This document shows, one piece after another, positions 47,268 through 55,682 of a DNA stretch of 64,000 nt. The DNA is from an uncultured Massilia sp. Lineage in GTDB: Bacteria; Pseudomonadota; Gammaproteobacteria; Burkholderiales; Burkholderiaceae_D. The position numbers and the translations under genes were made by a program. Each line of letters starts with the position of its first letter. The stretch's first letter is position 1. The DNA lies in assembly GCF_913773735.1 (NCBI RefSeq), contig NZ_CAJYEB010000035.1:124001-188000 (forward strand). The letters are read 5' to 3'. The notes under the pieces were generated by a model. That model did no database searches. It saw only the letters and a list, made by a program, of their open reading frames with translations, and had not been told where the DNA came from.

Positions 47268-48842
47268 ATGCCAGGAACACCCACGAACCCAGAAGAAGTG
47301 CATCGGCTGCAAGTCCTGAAGGAGCTCAATCTCCTCGATACGCCTCCTGAAGAGCGTTTCGACCGCATCACCCGGCTGGCCCGCCGCCTGTTCGACGCCC
47401 CCATCGTCCTGCTCGCGCTGATCGATGCCGACCGCCAGTGGTTCAAGTCCCGCATCGGCATCGACCTCGCCCAGGTCGAGCGTTCGGTGTCCTTCTGCGA
47501 CCACACCATCCGCCAGGACGACGTGTTCGTCGTCGAGGACACCCTCGACGACGCGCGCTTCGCCGACAATCCCTTCGTGACCGGCGAGCCGGGCGTGCGC
47601 TTCTACGCGGGCTACCCGCTGGAGACGCCGGAAGGCCTGCGCGTGGGCAGCCTGTGCGTGATCGACCGCGTGCCGCGCCGCTTCGACGAGGAACAGCGCC
47701 AGCTACTGCGCGACGTCGGCCAGATCGCCGCCGACGAAGTGGCGGCCTTCGAACTGAACTGGGCCATGCAGCGCCAGCGCGACAGCGAGGCGGGCATGCG
47801 CGCGCTGCTCGAGCACATCCCCGAGGGCGTGCTGATGCTGGACGTGCCGGGCACGATCCTGTGGGTCAATCCCGCCGCCGAGCGCATCTTCGGCGCCGGC
47901 GCCGACGCGCTGGTCGGCAGGCCCGGCCCGTCGCTGCTGGCCGACGATCCGGAACGCCTGCGCGCACAGACCGGCCTGATCAACCTCACGCCCTACGAGA
48001 GCATCGGCCGGCGCGCCGACGGCAGCCTGTTCCCGGTCGAATTCACCGTCAACCGCCTGCTGCTGAGCGGGGAAAAACGCATGGTCGCGATCGTGCGCGA
48101 CATCTCGCGCCGGCGCGCGGCCGACGAGCGCAACCGCGCCACCGACGCGCGCCGCCGCAAGTACTTCGCCACCGCCACGCACGAGCTGCGCACCCCGATG
48201 GCGAGCGTGCTCGGCTTTTCCGAGCTGCTGCTCAAGCGCGACTTCGACATCGCCACCGGACGCGAGCTGGTCGAGATCATCCACCGCCAGGCCAGCCGCC
48301 TGGTCGACCTGATCAACCAGCTGCTCGACCTGGCGCGCATCGAGGCCGGCGGCAAGGACGAGCTCGACATCCGCCCGCTGGGCGTGGCCGAGCTGATCGA
48401 GCAGACCCTGGCCGGCCTGTCGGGCCTGGGCGAGGCGCACCGCATCGCGGTCGACGTCGCGCCCGACCTGCCGACGCTGGCCGGCGACGCCCAGAAGCTG
48501 CAGCAGGCGCTGACCAACATCGTCAGCAATGCCATCAAGTATTCCGATCCGGACGCGCCGATCGCCGTCGGCGCCTACCTGGCCGCGCCGGGCCCGCAGC
48601 CGGCCGTGGGGATCCGCGTGCGCGACCGCGGCATCGGCATGACGCCCGAGCAGCAGGCGCAGATCTTCGACGCGTTCTACCGCGCCGACAAGGGTTCCAG
48701 CGTGCAGGGCAGCGGCCTCGGGATGACGATCTTCAAGGAGATCGTCGACCTCCACGGCGGCACCGTCGAGCTGCGCTCCACGCCGGGCGCCGGCACCGAA
48801 GTCACGATGATCCTGCCCGCGACCGGACGGTCCCATGGATGA
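47268..48842 (+). CDS. GAF-PAS sensor histidine kinase
   Basis: The 524-residue soluble kinase has a GAF domain (about 22-160), a PAS domain (about 170-285), HisKA with phospho-acceptor His305 in ATATHELRTPMAS, and an HATPase domain (IVSNAIKYSDPDAP, GIGMTPEQQ, GSGLGMTIFKEIV). No transmembrane segments are present, so it senses cytoplasmic cues. It ends with an 8-bp overlap into a REC-only gene and probably feeds it and the upstream HTH-REC protein. Confidence 0.9.
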   Translation: MPGTPTNPEEVHRLQVLKELNLLDTPPEERFDRITRLARRLFDAPIVLLALIDADRQWFKSRIGIDLAQVERSVSFCDHTIRQDDVFVVEDTLDDARFADNPFVTGEPGVRFYAGYPLETPEGLRVGSLCVIDRVPRRFDEEQRQLLRDVGQIAADEVAAFELNWAMQRQRDSEAGMRALLEHIPEGVLMLDVPGTILWVNPAAERIFGAGADALVGRPGPSLLADDPERLRAQTGLINLTPYESIGRRADGSLFPVEFTVNRLLLSGEKRMVAIVRDISRRRAADERNRATDARRRKYFATATHELRTPMASVLGFSELLLKRDFDIATGRELVEIIHRQASRLVDLINQLLDLARIEAGGKDELDIRPLGVAELIEQTLAGLSGLGEAHRIAVDVAPDLPTLAGDAQKLQQALTNIVSNAIKYSDPDAPIAVGAYLAAPGPQPAVGIRVRDRGIGMTPEQQAQIFDAFYRADKGSSVQGSGLGMTIFKEIVDLHGGTVELRSTPGAGTEVTMILPATGRSHG

Positions 48843-49209
48843 CGCCAAAAAAATACTCGTGATCGAGGACCAGGACGACCTGCGCCTCCTGATCCGCCTG
48901 ACGCTCAAGCAGCTGGGGCGCGTGGTGGCCGCCGCCGACATGGACGGCGCGCTGGCGCTGGTGGCCAGCGAACGGCCCGACCTGGTCGTGCTGGACGTCT
49001 GGCTCGGCACCGAACTGTGCGGCCTGGACATCTGCCGCATCCTGAAGGCCGATGCGAACATGGGGGGCGTCAAGGTGCTGCTGCTGTCCGCCTGCGGCCA
49101 GCAGAGCGACGTCGAAGCCGGCCTCGCCGCGGGCGCGGACCGCTACGTGGTCAAGCCGTTCAGCCCCGACCTGCTGGTGCGGACCGCGCGCGAACTGCTG
49201 GACGCCTGA
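48835..49209 (+). CDS. Single-domain response regulator
   Basis: This 124-residue CheY-like receiver has the acidic pair in VIEDQDDLRLL, phospho-Asp in LVVLDVWLG, and Lys in VVKPFSPDLL. There is no output domain. It overlaps the kinase gene and is likely its phosphorylation partner or a phosphate shuttle. Confidence 0.87.
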   Translation: MDDAKKILVIEDQDDLRLLIRLTLKQLGRVVAAADMDGALALVASERPDLVVLDVWLGTELCGLDICRILKADANMGGVKVLLLSACGQQSDVEAGLAAGADRYVVKPFSPDLLVRTARELLDA

Positions 49210-49481
49210 ACGAGGCGCGGGCGGCCCACTTTAGTAGGAAGACTCTAGACCGTCCCGCACCGGCGGGGATCCGGCAAAATCCGCAACGGCGTCGCGTTGT
49301 TGCAGTTTAGAACTATAAATTTCCCCAAAGAATTACTTTGCGCGCGCACCCAAAGCGGCGAATCCCGTAATCGTCGGTGTTTCCGCTAACGGCGACGCCC
49401 GTCCGGACCTGCGCGCGCGCGATTGCCGCCGCCCCCGCGCCGGCCGATAATGCGCACTGGTCGATCGACGGGATGCGGACA

Positions 49482-49808
49482 ATGAAGACATGGCGGTACG
49501 TGATGGCGGCAGCGATGGCGTTGCAGACGCTCGCGCCGGCGGCGCACGCCGCGCGCGCGTCGGCCACGTTCGACGTCACGTTCCGCGTGCAGGAATCCTG
49601 CGCGATCCGCACCGCGCCGCCCGCCGACGCCGCGGCCGGCCAGGCCCGCTCCGTTCCATCGGCCCGGGATGCCGAGGTGCGCTGCCAGTACCGCACGCCC
49701 TACCAGGTGCAGGACGGCGCCGCCGCCCCGACGTCTGCGACGGCGCCGCACCGCACCGAGCCCGCGCGCGACGCCGATGCGCCGGCGGCGCTGACGGTGT
49801 GGTTCTGA
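49482..49808 (+). CDS. Miniature spore-coat-U-like exported protein
   Basis: The 108-residue product starts at ATG 49482 (ATG 49473 is an alternative). A signal peptide (ends AHAA) is followed by ATFDVTFRVQESCAIRTAP, then VRCQYRTPYQV and a final LTVWF. These match the first and last strands of SCPU (spore coat U) domains, but the middle of the fold is missing. It may be a truncated or reduced pilin. It is convergent with the chaperone/usher operon, with only 16 bp between the stops. Confidence 0.55.
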   Translation: MKTWRYVMAAAMALQTLAPAAHAARASATFDVTFRVQESCAIRTAPPADAAAGQARSVPSARDAEVRCQYRTPYQVQDGAAAPTSATAPHRTEPARDADAPAALTVWF

Positions 49809-49824
49809 GCGCCGGCGCGCAGCG

Positions 49825-50808
49825 TCAGAAATACAGGGTCGCGGTCACCGTATCCGTGTAGTCGCCCGGCGACGGCGTCGCCTGCGGGCTGACCCGTCCA
49901 TACACCGTGATCGCCTGCGCCGCGCCGGTGCCGGTGCCGCCCAGCGGCACCCCGCCGCCGCCGCCGCCGTCGCCCCACTGGCTGCCGTCGTAGCTGCTGG
50001 ACAGCTGGTAGCCGACCGTCTCCCCGGTCGCCGCATTACGCATCCGGCGCGCCCCGCCGCTGCCGTAGTTGCCGGCGCTCAACGACACCTGGTAGGGCTT
50101 GCCGGCCGTGCACAGCACGCTCATCGTGGTGCTCGCGCGCACGGCGGCGTTCAAGACCTTCGACGTGCCGAACGACAGCTGGCCGACGCTGATCTGGCAG
50201 TCGTTGACGACGGTGGCGCGGGCCTGGAACGAGAAGGCCGCGCTGCTGCCGGTCGTGCACGACGGCGTGGCCAGGCCGCCGAACGCGTACTGGATCACGC
50301 CGCGGCCGCTGAAGTCGGCCACATAGGTGGTATCGGCGCCGCCGCTGGTCGGCACCGTCCTGATCGCGCTGCCGGGAATCTTGCCGTACACCTGCCAGCT
50401 CTTGCTGCCCGAACCGATGCCCAGCAGCCCGCCGCCGCTGAAGGAGAACTGGGCCGTGCCGGGCACCGCCGCCGAACCCCAGATGGCGGCCGCCGTATAA
50501 CTGCTGTCGGTGTACAGGTTGAAGGGCAGCGTCGCGCTGCCGCTGCTCATCGTGCGCCAGGCGCCGCCGGCGCCGCCCAGCGACACGCACACGGACAGCG
50601 TCGGCAGCAGCGTGTTCGGCGACAGCACGGAAAAGCTGCAGGTCACGGTCAGCGTGCCGCTGGCATAGACGTCCGTCCCGGCGATCGGGTTGACGTTGCT
50701 GAACACCACATCGGTCATTGCCGCGCCGCAGGTGTCGGCGCGCGCCGCCGGCGGCGCCAGCAGCCACAGGGCCAGCAGGAGGGGAACGAGGAAGGCTGTC
50801 GTTTTCAT
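49825..50808 (-). CDS. Spore coat protein U-type fimbrial tip subunit (two SCPU domains)
   Basis: The 327-residue protein has a signal peptide (MKTTAFLVPLLLALWLL) and two SCPU domains (about 25-165 and 185-327), each with a Cys pair and the final VYGRV...DTVTATLYF strand that completes the donor-strand fold. A poly-Gly segment (GDGGGGGGVP) interrupts the second domain. Its ATG overlaps the usher stop (ATGA), so it is coupled and last in the operon. By analogy with Csu-type fimbriae it is the tip adhesin. Confidence 0.85.
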   Translation of the reverse strand: MKTTAFLVPLLLALWLLAPPAARADTCGAAMTDVVFSNVNPIAGTDVYASGTLTVTCSFSVLSPNTLLPTLSVCVSLGGAGGAWRTMSSGSATLPFNLYTDSSYTAAAIWGSAAVPGTAQFSFSGGGLLGIGSGSKSWQVYGKIPGSAIRTVPTSGGADTTYVADFSGRGVIQYAFGGLATPSCTTGSSAAFSFQARATVVNDCQISVGQLSFGTSKVLNAAVRASTTMSVLCTAGKPYQVSLSAGNYGSGGARRMRNAATGETVGYQLSSSYDGSQWGDGGGGGGVPLGGTGTGAAQAITVYGRVSPQATPSPGDYTDTVTATLYF

Positions 50809-53192
50809 GGTTTTTCCTTTGGATGACATACCAGCGGGCCGATCACCGGCAGCGCGCCGCCGGCGCCGGCGCCGGGCTCCGGCGCGACGTGCACGGTGCA
50901 GGCGCGCGCGCCCTCCCCCGCCGTCAGCGTGGTGCGCGCCGTCACGCCGTCGACGAACACCACGCCGTCGTAGCCGACCACGGTCGCCGTCCCGCCGTCG
51001 ACGCGCACCGGCGTCCCCACCGGCAGCGGATTGCCGTCGGCGTCGTGCAGGATGACGCTGGCGGCGGCGTAGCGTTCCAGCGCGAAGCGCGCCAGCACGC
51101 CGGACGACTGGCGCGGCACCACGGCCTGGCGCACGCTGGGCACGCGCACGTCGGCCGGAAGCGCGCTGACGTCGATGGCGATCTCGTTGCTCGTGTACGG
51201 CATCAGGTCCGGCACCAGCAGGCGCCCGGCGCCGTCGGTCCGTCCGATCACGCGGTTTTCCTGCAGCACCGGCACGTCGGCCATGCCGGTCGCCACCAGC
51301 GCGAAGCCGCGCCCGACGTGGCGCGCGGGGAGGAAGGCGCCGTCCATCGCCACCAGCGCCCCGCTGGCGTCGATGGTGGTGGCGCGCGCCGTGCCCGCGC
51401 TCTGGGTGGTCATGCCGAGCTGGCCGGCGCTGCCCAGGTACAGCAGCTGGGCCTGGTCGTAGCGCTGGTCGCCGAAGCGGCCGGCCTGCACGTTCCAGCC
51501 GAAGCCGCCGCCGAAATCCGGCGCCGACGACGCCGTCGCGGCCGCCAGGCGCTGGCCGTTCTGGCTGCCGAACGTGGCGCTGCCCGCGGCGCGCTCGCCC
51601 AGCGGGATGCTGAGCGAGGCCTGCAGGCCGCGCGCGTCCGGGCGGCGCAGGTCGCGGTAGGCGCTGACCGTCAGGTGCATGCCCCAGGCCAGGTGGCTGG
51701 ACAGCGACAGCGAGACGATGCGCGCGGCCGGTTCGCCGGCCACCTTGTAGTTGATCAGGCCGAAGCCGGCGCTGCGCCCGCCCGCCAGCGCCACGCTCAG
51801 GTTCAGGCGGTCGCTGGCGCGCACCGTGGGCGCGCCGGCGCCGGCGCCCAGGTCGCCGTAGCCGGCACTGGCGCGCTGGCGCTCGGCGTCGATGGCGAAG
51901 CGGGACGCGATGTACTGGTAGCCGATGGCGGCCTGGGCGCCGCGCAGGCGCCCGGCGCTGCCGGCCAGCGACGCGCTGGCGACGCCCGCCTGGCCCAGGC
52001 GCAGCAACAGGCCGGCGCCCAGGTTGGCCAGGCCCCCGCCGGCCTCGCCATGGCCTTCCAGCGTCAGCACGTCGCTGGCGCCGTGGCGCACGGAGGCGCT
52101 GGCCACCGGCGTGGGCGCGTACGAGAACGATGCGGCGCCGTAGGCCCGGCGCGGCGCGCCCAGTGCCACGGCGTAGTCGGTCAGGCCGGTCTCGAGCAGG
52201 CGGGTGTCGACGTACAGCGGCAGCGTCGCGCTGACCACGCGGCCCAGCGCATCCTCGGTGACCACCGTGGCCTGGCCGGCGCCGTTCAGGCCGGCGATGT
52301 CGCGCAGCTGGAACGGACCGCCGCCGACGTCGGCCTGGAACTGGCGGATGCCGTTCACGTACAGGCTGACGCTGCTGGGCACGACGGCCGAGCCGCCGTA
52401 GCTGGCCACCGGATAGGTCAGCAGGTCCGGACGCAGCCCGAAGTTGCGGCGCCACTGGACGCCGCCGATGCGCAGCGAGCGCGACCAGCTCAGCGACGCG
52501 GTGATGACGTCGCCGATCTCGAGCGTGCTGAGGGTGGCGGGGTCGGCACGGGTCCAGGTCGTGTCGTAGCGGACGTAGCCGCGGTCGGTGCCGCGCAGCA
52601 CGGCGGCGCCGGTCGTGCTCAGGACACCGTAGCGGTCGAACCAGCGCAGCTCCGTCACCGCGTTCAGCGCCGTGCCGACGCCGCGCTGGGCATGCAGGCT
52701 GTAGTTCAGCAGCAGGCCGCGGCCGCCGTCGGCGGCGGGCGGCGCGCTGCGCGGCAAGGCGCGCGCGCGCAGTTCCTGCGGGCGCCGCAGCGCGTCGTCG
52801 AGCCGCAGGTCGAGGCGCTGGCGGCGCTCGTCGTAGGCATAGTGCAGGCCGGGAATGCCGTCGAGGTCGAACGCGTCCTGCCCGGCCACGCCGAACAGGG
52901 CGGCGTCCAGGCCCAGCTCGGCCAAATTGGCGACGCTGCTGCGCAGGCCGCGCGGCCCCTGGACGAACGGCAGGACGGCGCCCGTCTCCTCGCCGTTGAG
53001 GCTGACTTCGAGGTAGAGCTCCACCTGGGCGGGCGGCTGGGGAATGGCGTCCGGGGCCGCGGCGGGAGCGGCGGGAGCGGCGGGCGAATCGGGGGCGGCG
53101 GACGCGGCAGGTCCCGCCGCGCCATGCGCGGCGCAGGATGCCGCCAGCAGGAGGGCCGCCATCCAGCGTGCCCGGCGCCTCGGGAATCGCAT
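50805..53192 (-). CDS. Chaperone/usher-type outer-membrane usher
   Basis: The 795-residue FimD/PapC-type usher has a signal peptide (about 24 residues), then a Pro/Ala-rich spacer and the N-terminal domain (VELYLEVSLNGEETGAVLPF). The barrel has many LSLS / DLRLDDA strands; a C-terminal plug-like segment is near VDGVTARTTLTAGEGARACTV. It exports and assembles the SCPU subunits. The length is at the short end, typical for SCPU-type systems. It starts 12 bp after the chaperone gene. Confidence 0.92.
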   Translation of the reverse strand: MRFPRRRARWMAALLLAASCAAHGAAGPAASAAPDSPAAPAAPAAAPDAIPQPPAQVELYLEVSLNGEETGAVLPFVQGPRGLRSSVANLAELGLDAALFGVAGQDAFDLDGIPGLHYAYDERRQRLDLRLDDALRRPQELRARALPRSAPPAADGGRGLLLNYSLHAQRGVGTALNAVTELRWFDRYGVLSTTGAAVLRGTDRGYVRYDTTWTRADPATLSTLEIGDVITASLSWSRSLRIGGVQWRRNFGLRPDLLTYPVASYGGSAVVPSSVSLYVNGIRQFQADVGGGPFQLRDIAGLNGAGQATVVTEDALGRVVSATLPLYVDTRLLETGLTDYAVALGAPRRAYGAASFSYAPTPVASASVRHGASDVLTLEGHGEAGGGLANLGAGLLLRLGQAGVASASLAGSAGRLRGAQAAIGYQYIASRFAIDAERQRASAGYGDLGAGAGAPTVRASDRLNLSVALAGGRSAGFGLINYKVAGEPAARIVSLSLSSHLAWGMHLTVSAYRDLRRPDARGLQASLSIPLGERAAGSATFGSQNGQRLAAATASSAPDFGGGFGWNVQAGRFGDQRYDQAQLLYLGSAGQLGMTTQSAGTARATTIDASGALVAMDGAFLPARHVGRGFALVATGMADVPVLQENRVIGRTDGAGRLLVPDLMPYTSNEIAIDVSALPADVRVPSVRQAVVPRQSSGVLARFALERYAAASVILHDADGNPLPVGTPVRVDGGTATVVGYDGVVFVDGVTARTTLTAGEGARACTVHVAPEPGAGAGGALPVIGPLVCHPKEKP

Positions 53193-53204
53193 CGCCCGGA
53201 CGGC

Positions 53205-53999
53205 TCAGTCGCCGGCCGGCGCCAGCGGGAACGTCTGCTCGCGCGTATTCACCGTGGTGACGATGCCCGACTCGCCCTCGAGGAGCGCGGCCTTGTCCTG
53301 GGCCAGCTGCCATTCGCGCGTGCGGCCGGCCAGCGCATAGCCGAGCAGGCCCTTGCTGAGTTCGACCTCCCGGCCGGACGCGGTGCGCACCCGGGTGGCG
53401 CCCAGCTGGGCGTGCAGCGTGCCGGTGTTGGTGGCGCGCAGCGCCACGCCGCCGTTCCTGCGCACCAGCGTCCAGGCCAGCGCGGGCGCGGGTACCGCGC
53501 CGCCGACGCCGGCGGCCGGGGCGACGAACACGGGCACCGAGTATTGCAGTCGGATCGCCACGCCGCTGGCGGCGTCGCCGCGCGGGATCTCGTCGATCAG
53601 GATGCGGTAGCTGCGCTCGGCGCCGTCGGCGCCGGCGGCGCCCGGCCGGCGCACCAGGCGGATGGTCTGGGTGCTGCTGGCGGCCACTTCGATGATCGGC
53701 GGGCTGGCGACGACGTCGGTGGTCGGGGTCAGGACGTCGACGCCGTCCTTCTGGTCCCAGGCGTAGACGCGCACCTGGCCGTACAGCGGCGTGTCGCCGA
53801 AGTTCTGCAGGTTGATGCCGGCCGCGGCCTGGGCCGGCTGGAAGGCGATCGAGACGGGCGAGATCTGCAGGTTGGCGGCGCCGGCCGGGCCGGCCAGCGC
53901 CAGCAGCGCCGCCAGTGCGGCGGCGCCGGGCAAGCGCGACTGGAAGGCGCAGAGACGGCGCACGGTGGCTGGCATCGGGACGCGCATGGGAACGTGCAT
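53205..53999 (-). CDS. Periplasmic pilus chaperone
   Basis: The 264-residue protein starts at ATG 53999, whose A overlaps the previous stop in a TGATG junction; ATG 53987 and 53975 are alternatives. After the signal peptide it shows the PapD-like Ig domain: ISPVSIAFQPAQAAAGINLQN, RIRLV-type TIRLVRRPG strand, and YRILIDEIPRGDAA. It holds SCPU subunits for the usher. Confidence 0.9.
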   Translation of the reverse strand: MHVPMRVPMPATVRRLCAFQSRLPGAAALAALLALAGPAGAANLQISPVSIAFQPAQAAAGINLQNFGDTPLYGQVRVYAWDQKDGVDVLTPTTDVVASPPIIEVAASSTQTIRLVRRPGAAGADGAERSYRILIDEIPRGDAASGVAIRLQYSVPVFVAPAAGVGGAVPAPALAWTLVRRNGGVALRATNTGTLHAQLGATRVRTASGREVELSKGLLGYALAGRTREWQLAQDKAALLEGESGIVTTVNTREQTFPLAPAGD

Positions 54000-54502
54000 C
54001 AGAACGAAATCGTGGCGGTGACGGTGGACTTGTAGCTGTCCGGGGCCGGCGTGGACTGGACCGGGATTTCGCCGTACACGGTCAGCGTCTGCGCGTTGCC
54101 GTTTCCAATGCCCGACACCGTGTCCGTGCCCTGGGTATTGCCCCACAGGGTGGCGCCCGGGGCCTGGTACAGGTTGAACTTGACGGTGCCGGCGTTGGCG
54201 CCGGTACCGGCCATGTACCGGGTGGTGCCGCTCGAGCCGGCGCCGGTGCCGGCGTTCAGGCCGATGTTGTACGGCGTGGTATTGGTGCAGGTGACGTTGA
54301 TGGTGGAGTTGGCCGACACGGCGGCGGTGATCACGCCCTGGTTCTGGCCGAAGTCCATGCCGTTGGCGCCGATCGTGCAGTCTGCGACAATCTTCATGCT
54401 GACGTCGAACGTCGCGATCTTGCTGGCCGCTTGGGCGCTGAAGGGGGCGGCCATGGCGCCGATCAAACCCAGGACGGCGAGGGACGACTTCGATTTCAAC
54501 AT
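53999..54502 (-). CDS. Spore coat protein U-type major fimbrial subunit
   Basis: The 167-residue protein starts at ATG 54502 behind AAGGAGA. A Sec signal (cleavage near AQAA) is followed by an SCPU domain: ATFDVSMKIVADCTIG, NVTCTNTTPYNIGLN and ending DSYKSTVTATISF. It is first in the operon, consistent with the abundant shaft subunit. The promoter probably lies in the 179-bp gap shared with the REC-AraC gene. Confidence 0.88.
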   Translation of the reverse strand: MLKSKSSLAVLGLIGAMAAPFSAQAASKIATFDVSMKIVADCTIGANGMDFGQNQGVITAAVSANSTINVTCTNTTPYNIGLNAGTGAGSSGTTRYMAGTGANAGTVKFNLYQAPGATLWGNTQGTDTVSGIGNGNAQTLTVYGEIPVQSTPAPDSYKSTVTATISF

Positions 54503-54588
54503 GCTTGATTCTCCTTATGAATGTGCGCTGGTGTCTTGCTGTGAGACAACTATCGCAAAATCCGGAAAATACTGCAAATATGAAACAT

Positions 54589-54616
54589 CTTCCAGGGGAG
54601 ACAAAGCCTCTTCCAG
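54589..54616. promoter_or_regulatory. Direct repeat CTTCCAG, 21 bp apart
   Basis: CTTCCAG occurs at 54589-54595 and 54610-54616, two helical turns apart, between the divergent fimbrial operon and the REC-AraC gene. Such spacing fits binding of a dimeric AraC-type regulator. Confidence 0.45.
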
Positions 54617-54681
54617 ATGCGAAATCTCGAAAAAACCGCTAAGATCGCTGCATCGCCACAACGCTACCGCGTCAACAAGCC

Positions 54682-55476
54682 ATGCCCCACCTCCGGCACG
54701 CCATCCGCCTGCTGCTGATCGACCCGGACGAGCCGGTGCGCACGCGCCTCGCCGGCCTGCTGCGGCGTGCCGGCTACGGCGTCACCGGCGCCGCCGGCGG
54801 CGCGCAGGGCGTGCGCCTGGCCGTGCTGGACGAGCCGCACCTGATCGTCGCCGATATCCGGTTGCCGGACATGGACGGCTATGCCTGCTGCCGCCTGCTC
54901 AAGGCGGACCCGGCGACGGCGCCGATCCCCCTGATCCTGGTCGGCGCCGACACCGGACCGCGCGAACGGGTGGCCGGGCTCACGCTGGGCGCCGTCGACT
55001 TCCTCAGCGCGCCCTACGACGACGACGAATTGCTGGCGCGCATACGCGTGCACCTGGGGCTGGTGCCGCGCGCCGCGCCGCCCGGTCCGCTTCCGGTGCC
55101 GCCGTCGATCCCGACCCCGGCGCCGGGCGACCTCGACGCGCTGGTGGTGACGGCCGCGCGCCGCCTGATCGACGCCAATCTCGCCAACCTGCCGGCGCTG
55201 GCCGACATCGCGCGCGCGGCCGGCACCTACCGCGAACGCCTGAACGCCCTGTTCCGCGCGCGCCTCGGCAGCAGCGTATTCGACTACGTGCGCGAGCGAC
55301 GCCACCTGCGCGCCGAACAGTTGCTGCGGGAAACGGAGATGGACGTCAACGACATCGCCCAGCTGGTGGGCTTCCAGAACGCACGCAATTTCTCAACGGC
55401 ATTCAGGGAACGCCATGGCCTGGCGCCGGTGGCGTGGCGACGGCGCGAGCGCGGCGCGGCGGGTGGCATGGACTGA
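54682..55476 (+). CDS. Receiver-AraC response regulator
   Basis: The 264-residue protein has an N-terminal receiver (LLIDPDEPV; phospho-Asp58 in VADIRLPDMDG) and a C-terminal AraC-type HTH (about 150-255, with DIAQLVGFQNARNFSTAFRERHGLAPVAWR). The Lys that normally precedes Pro in receivers is missing: the segment reads FLSAPYDDD, so signalling may be atypical. It is divergent from the SCPU operon and a candidate regulator of it. The kinase at 55683-58007 is convergent and may be its partner. Confidence 0.87.
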   Translation: MPHLRHAIRLLLIDPDEPVRTRLAGLLRRAGYGVTGAAGGAQGVRLAVLDEPHLIVADIRLPDMDGYACCRLLKADPATAPIPLILVGADTGPRERVAGLTLGAVDFLSAPYDDDELLARIRVHLGLVPRAAPPGPLPVPPSIPTPAPGDLDALVVTAARRLIDANLANLPALADIARAAGTYRERLNALFRARLGSSVFDYVRERRHLRAEQLLRETEMDVNDIAQLVGFQNARNFSTAFRERHGLAPVAWRRRERGAAGGMD

Positions 55477-55682
55477 CGGCGCGTGGTGGCCGATCGTTCG
55501 AGTGCGGCCGAAGCGGACAGCGCGGACCTGCCTGGGCTGGACGCCAGACGGTCTTCATGTTGCGCGCTGGGCAGATCGCTCAACTGCCAGAGTTGGCGCG
55601 CCCCTGATTCCTCAGGCAAGGGTGCTGAGGACGACGCAAAGGACTCGTCCGTGGCGAACCTTGCGGCGTGCCACGACAGGCC

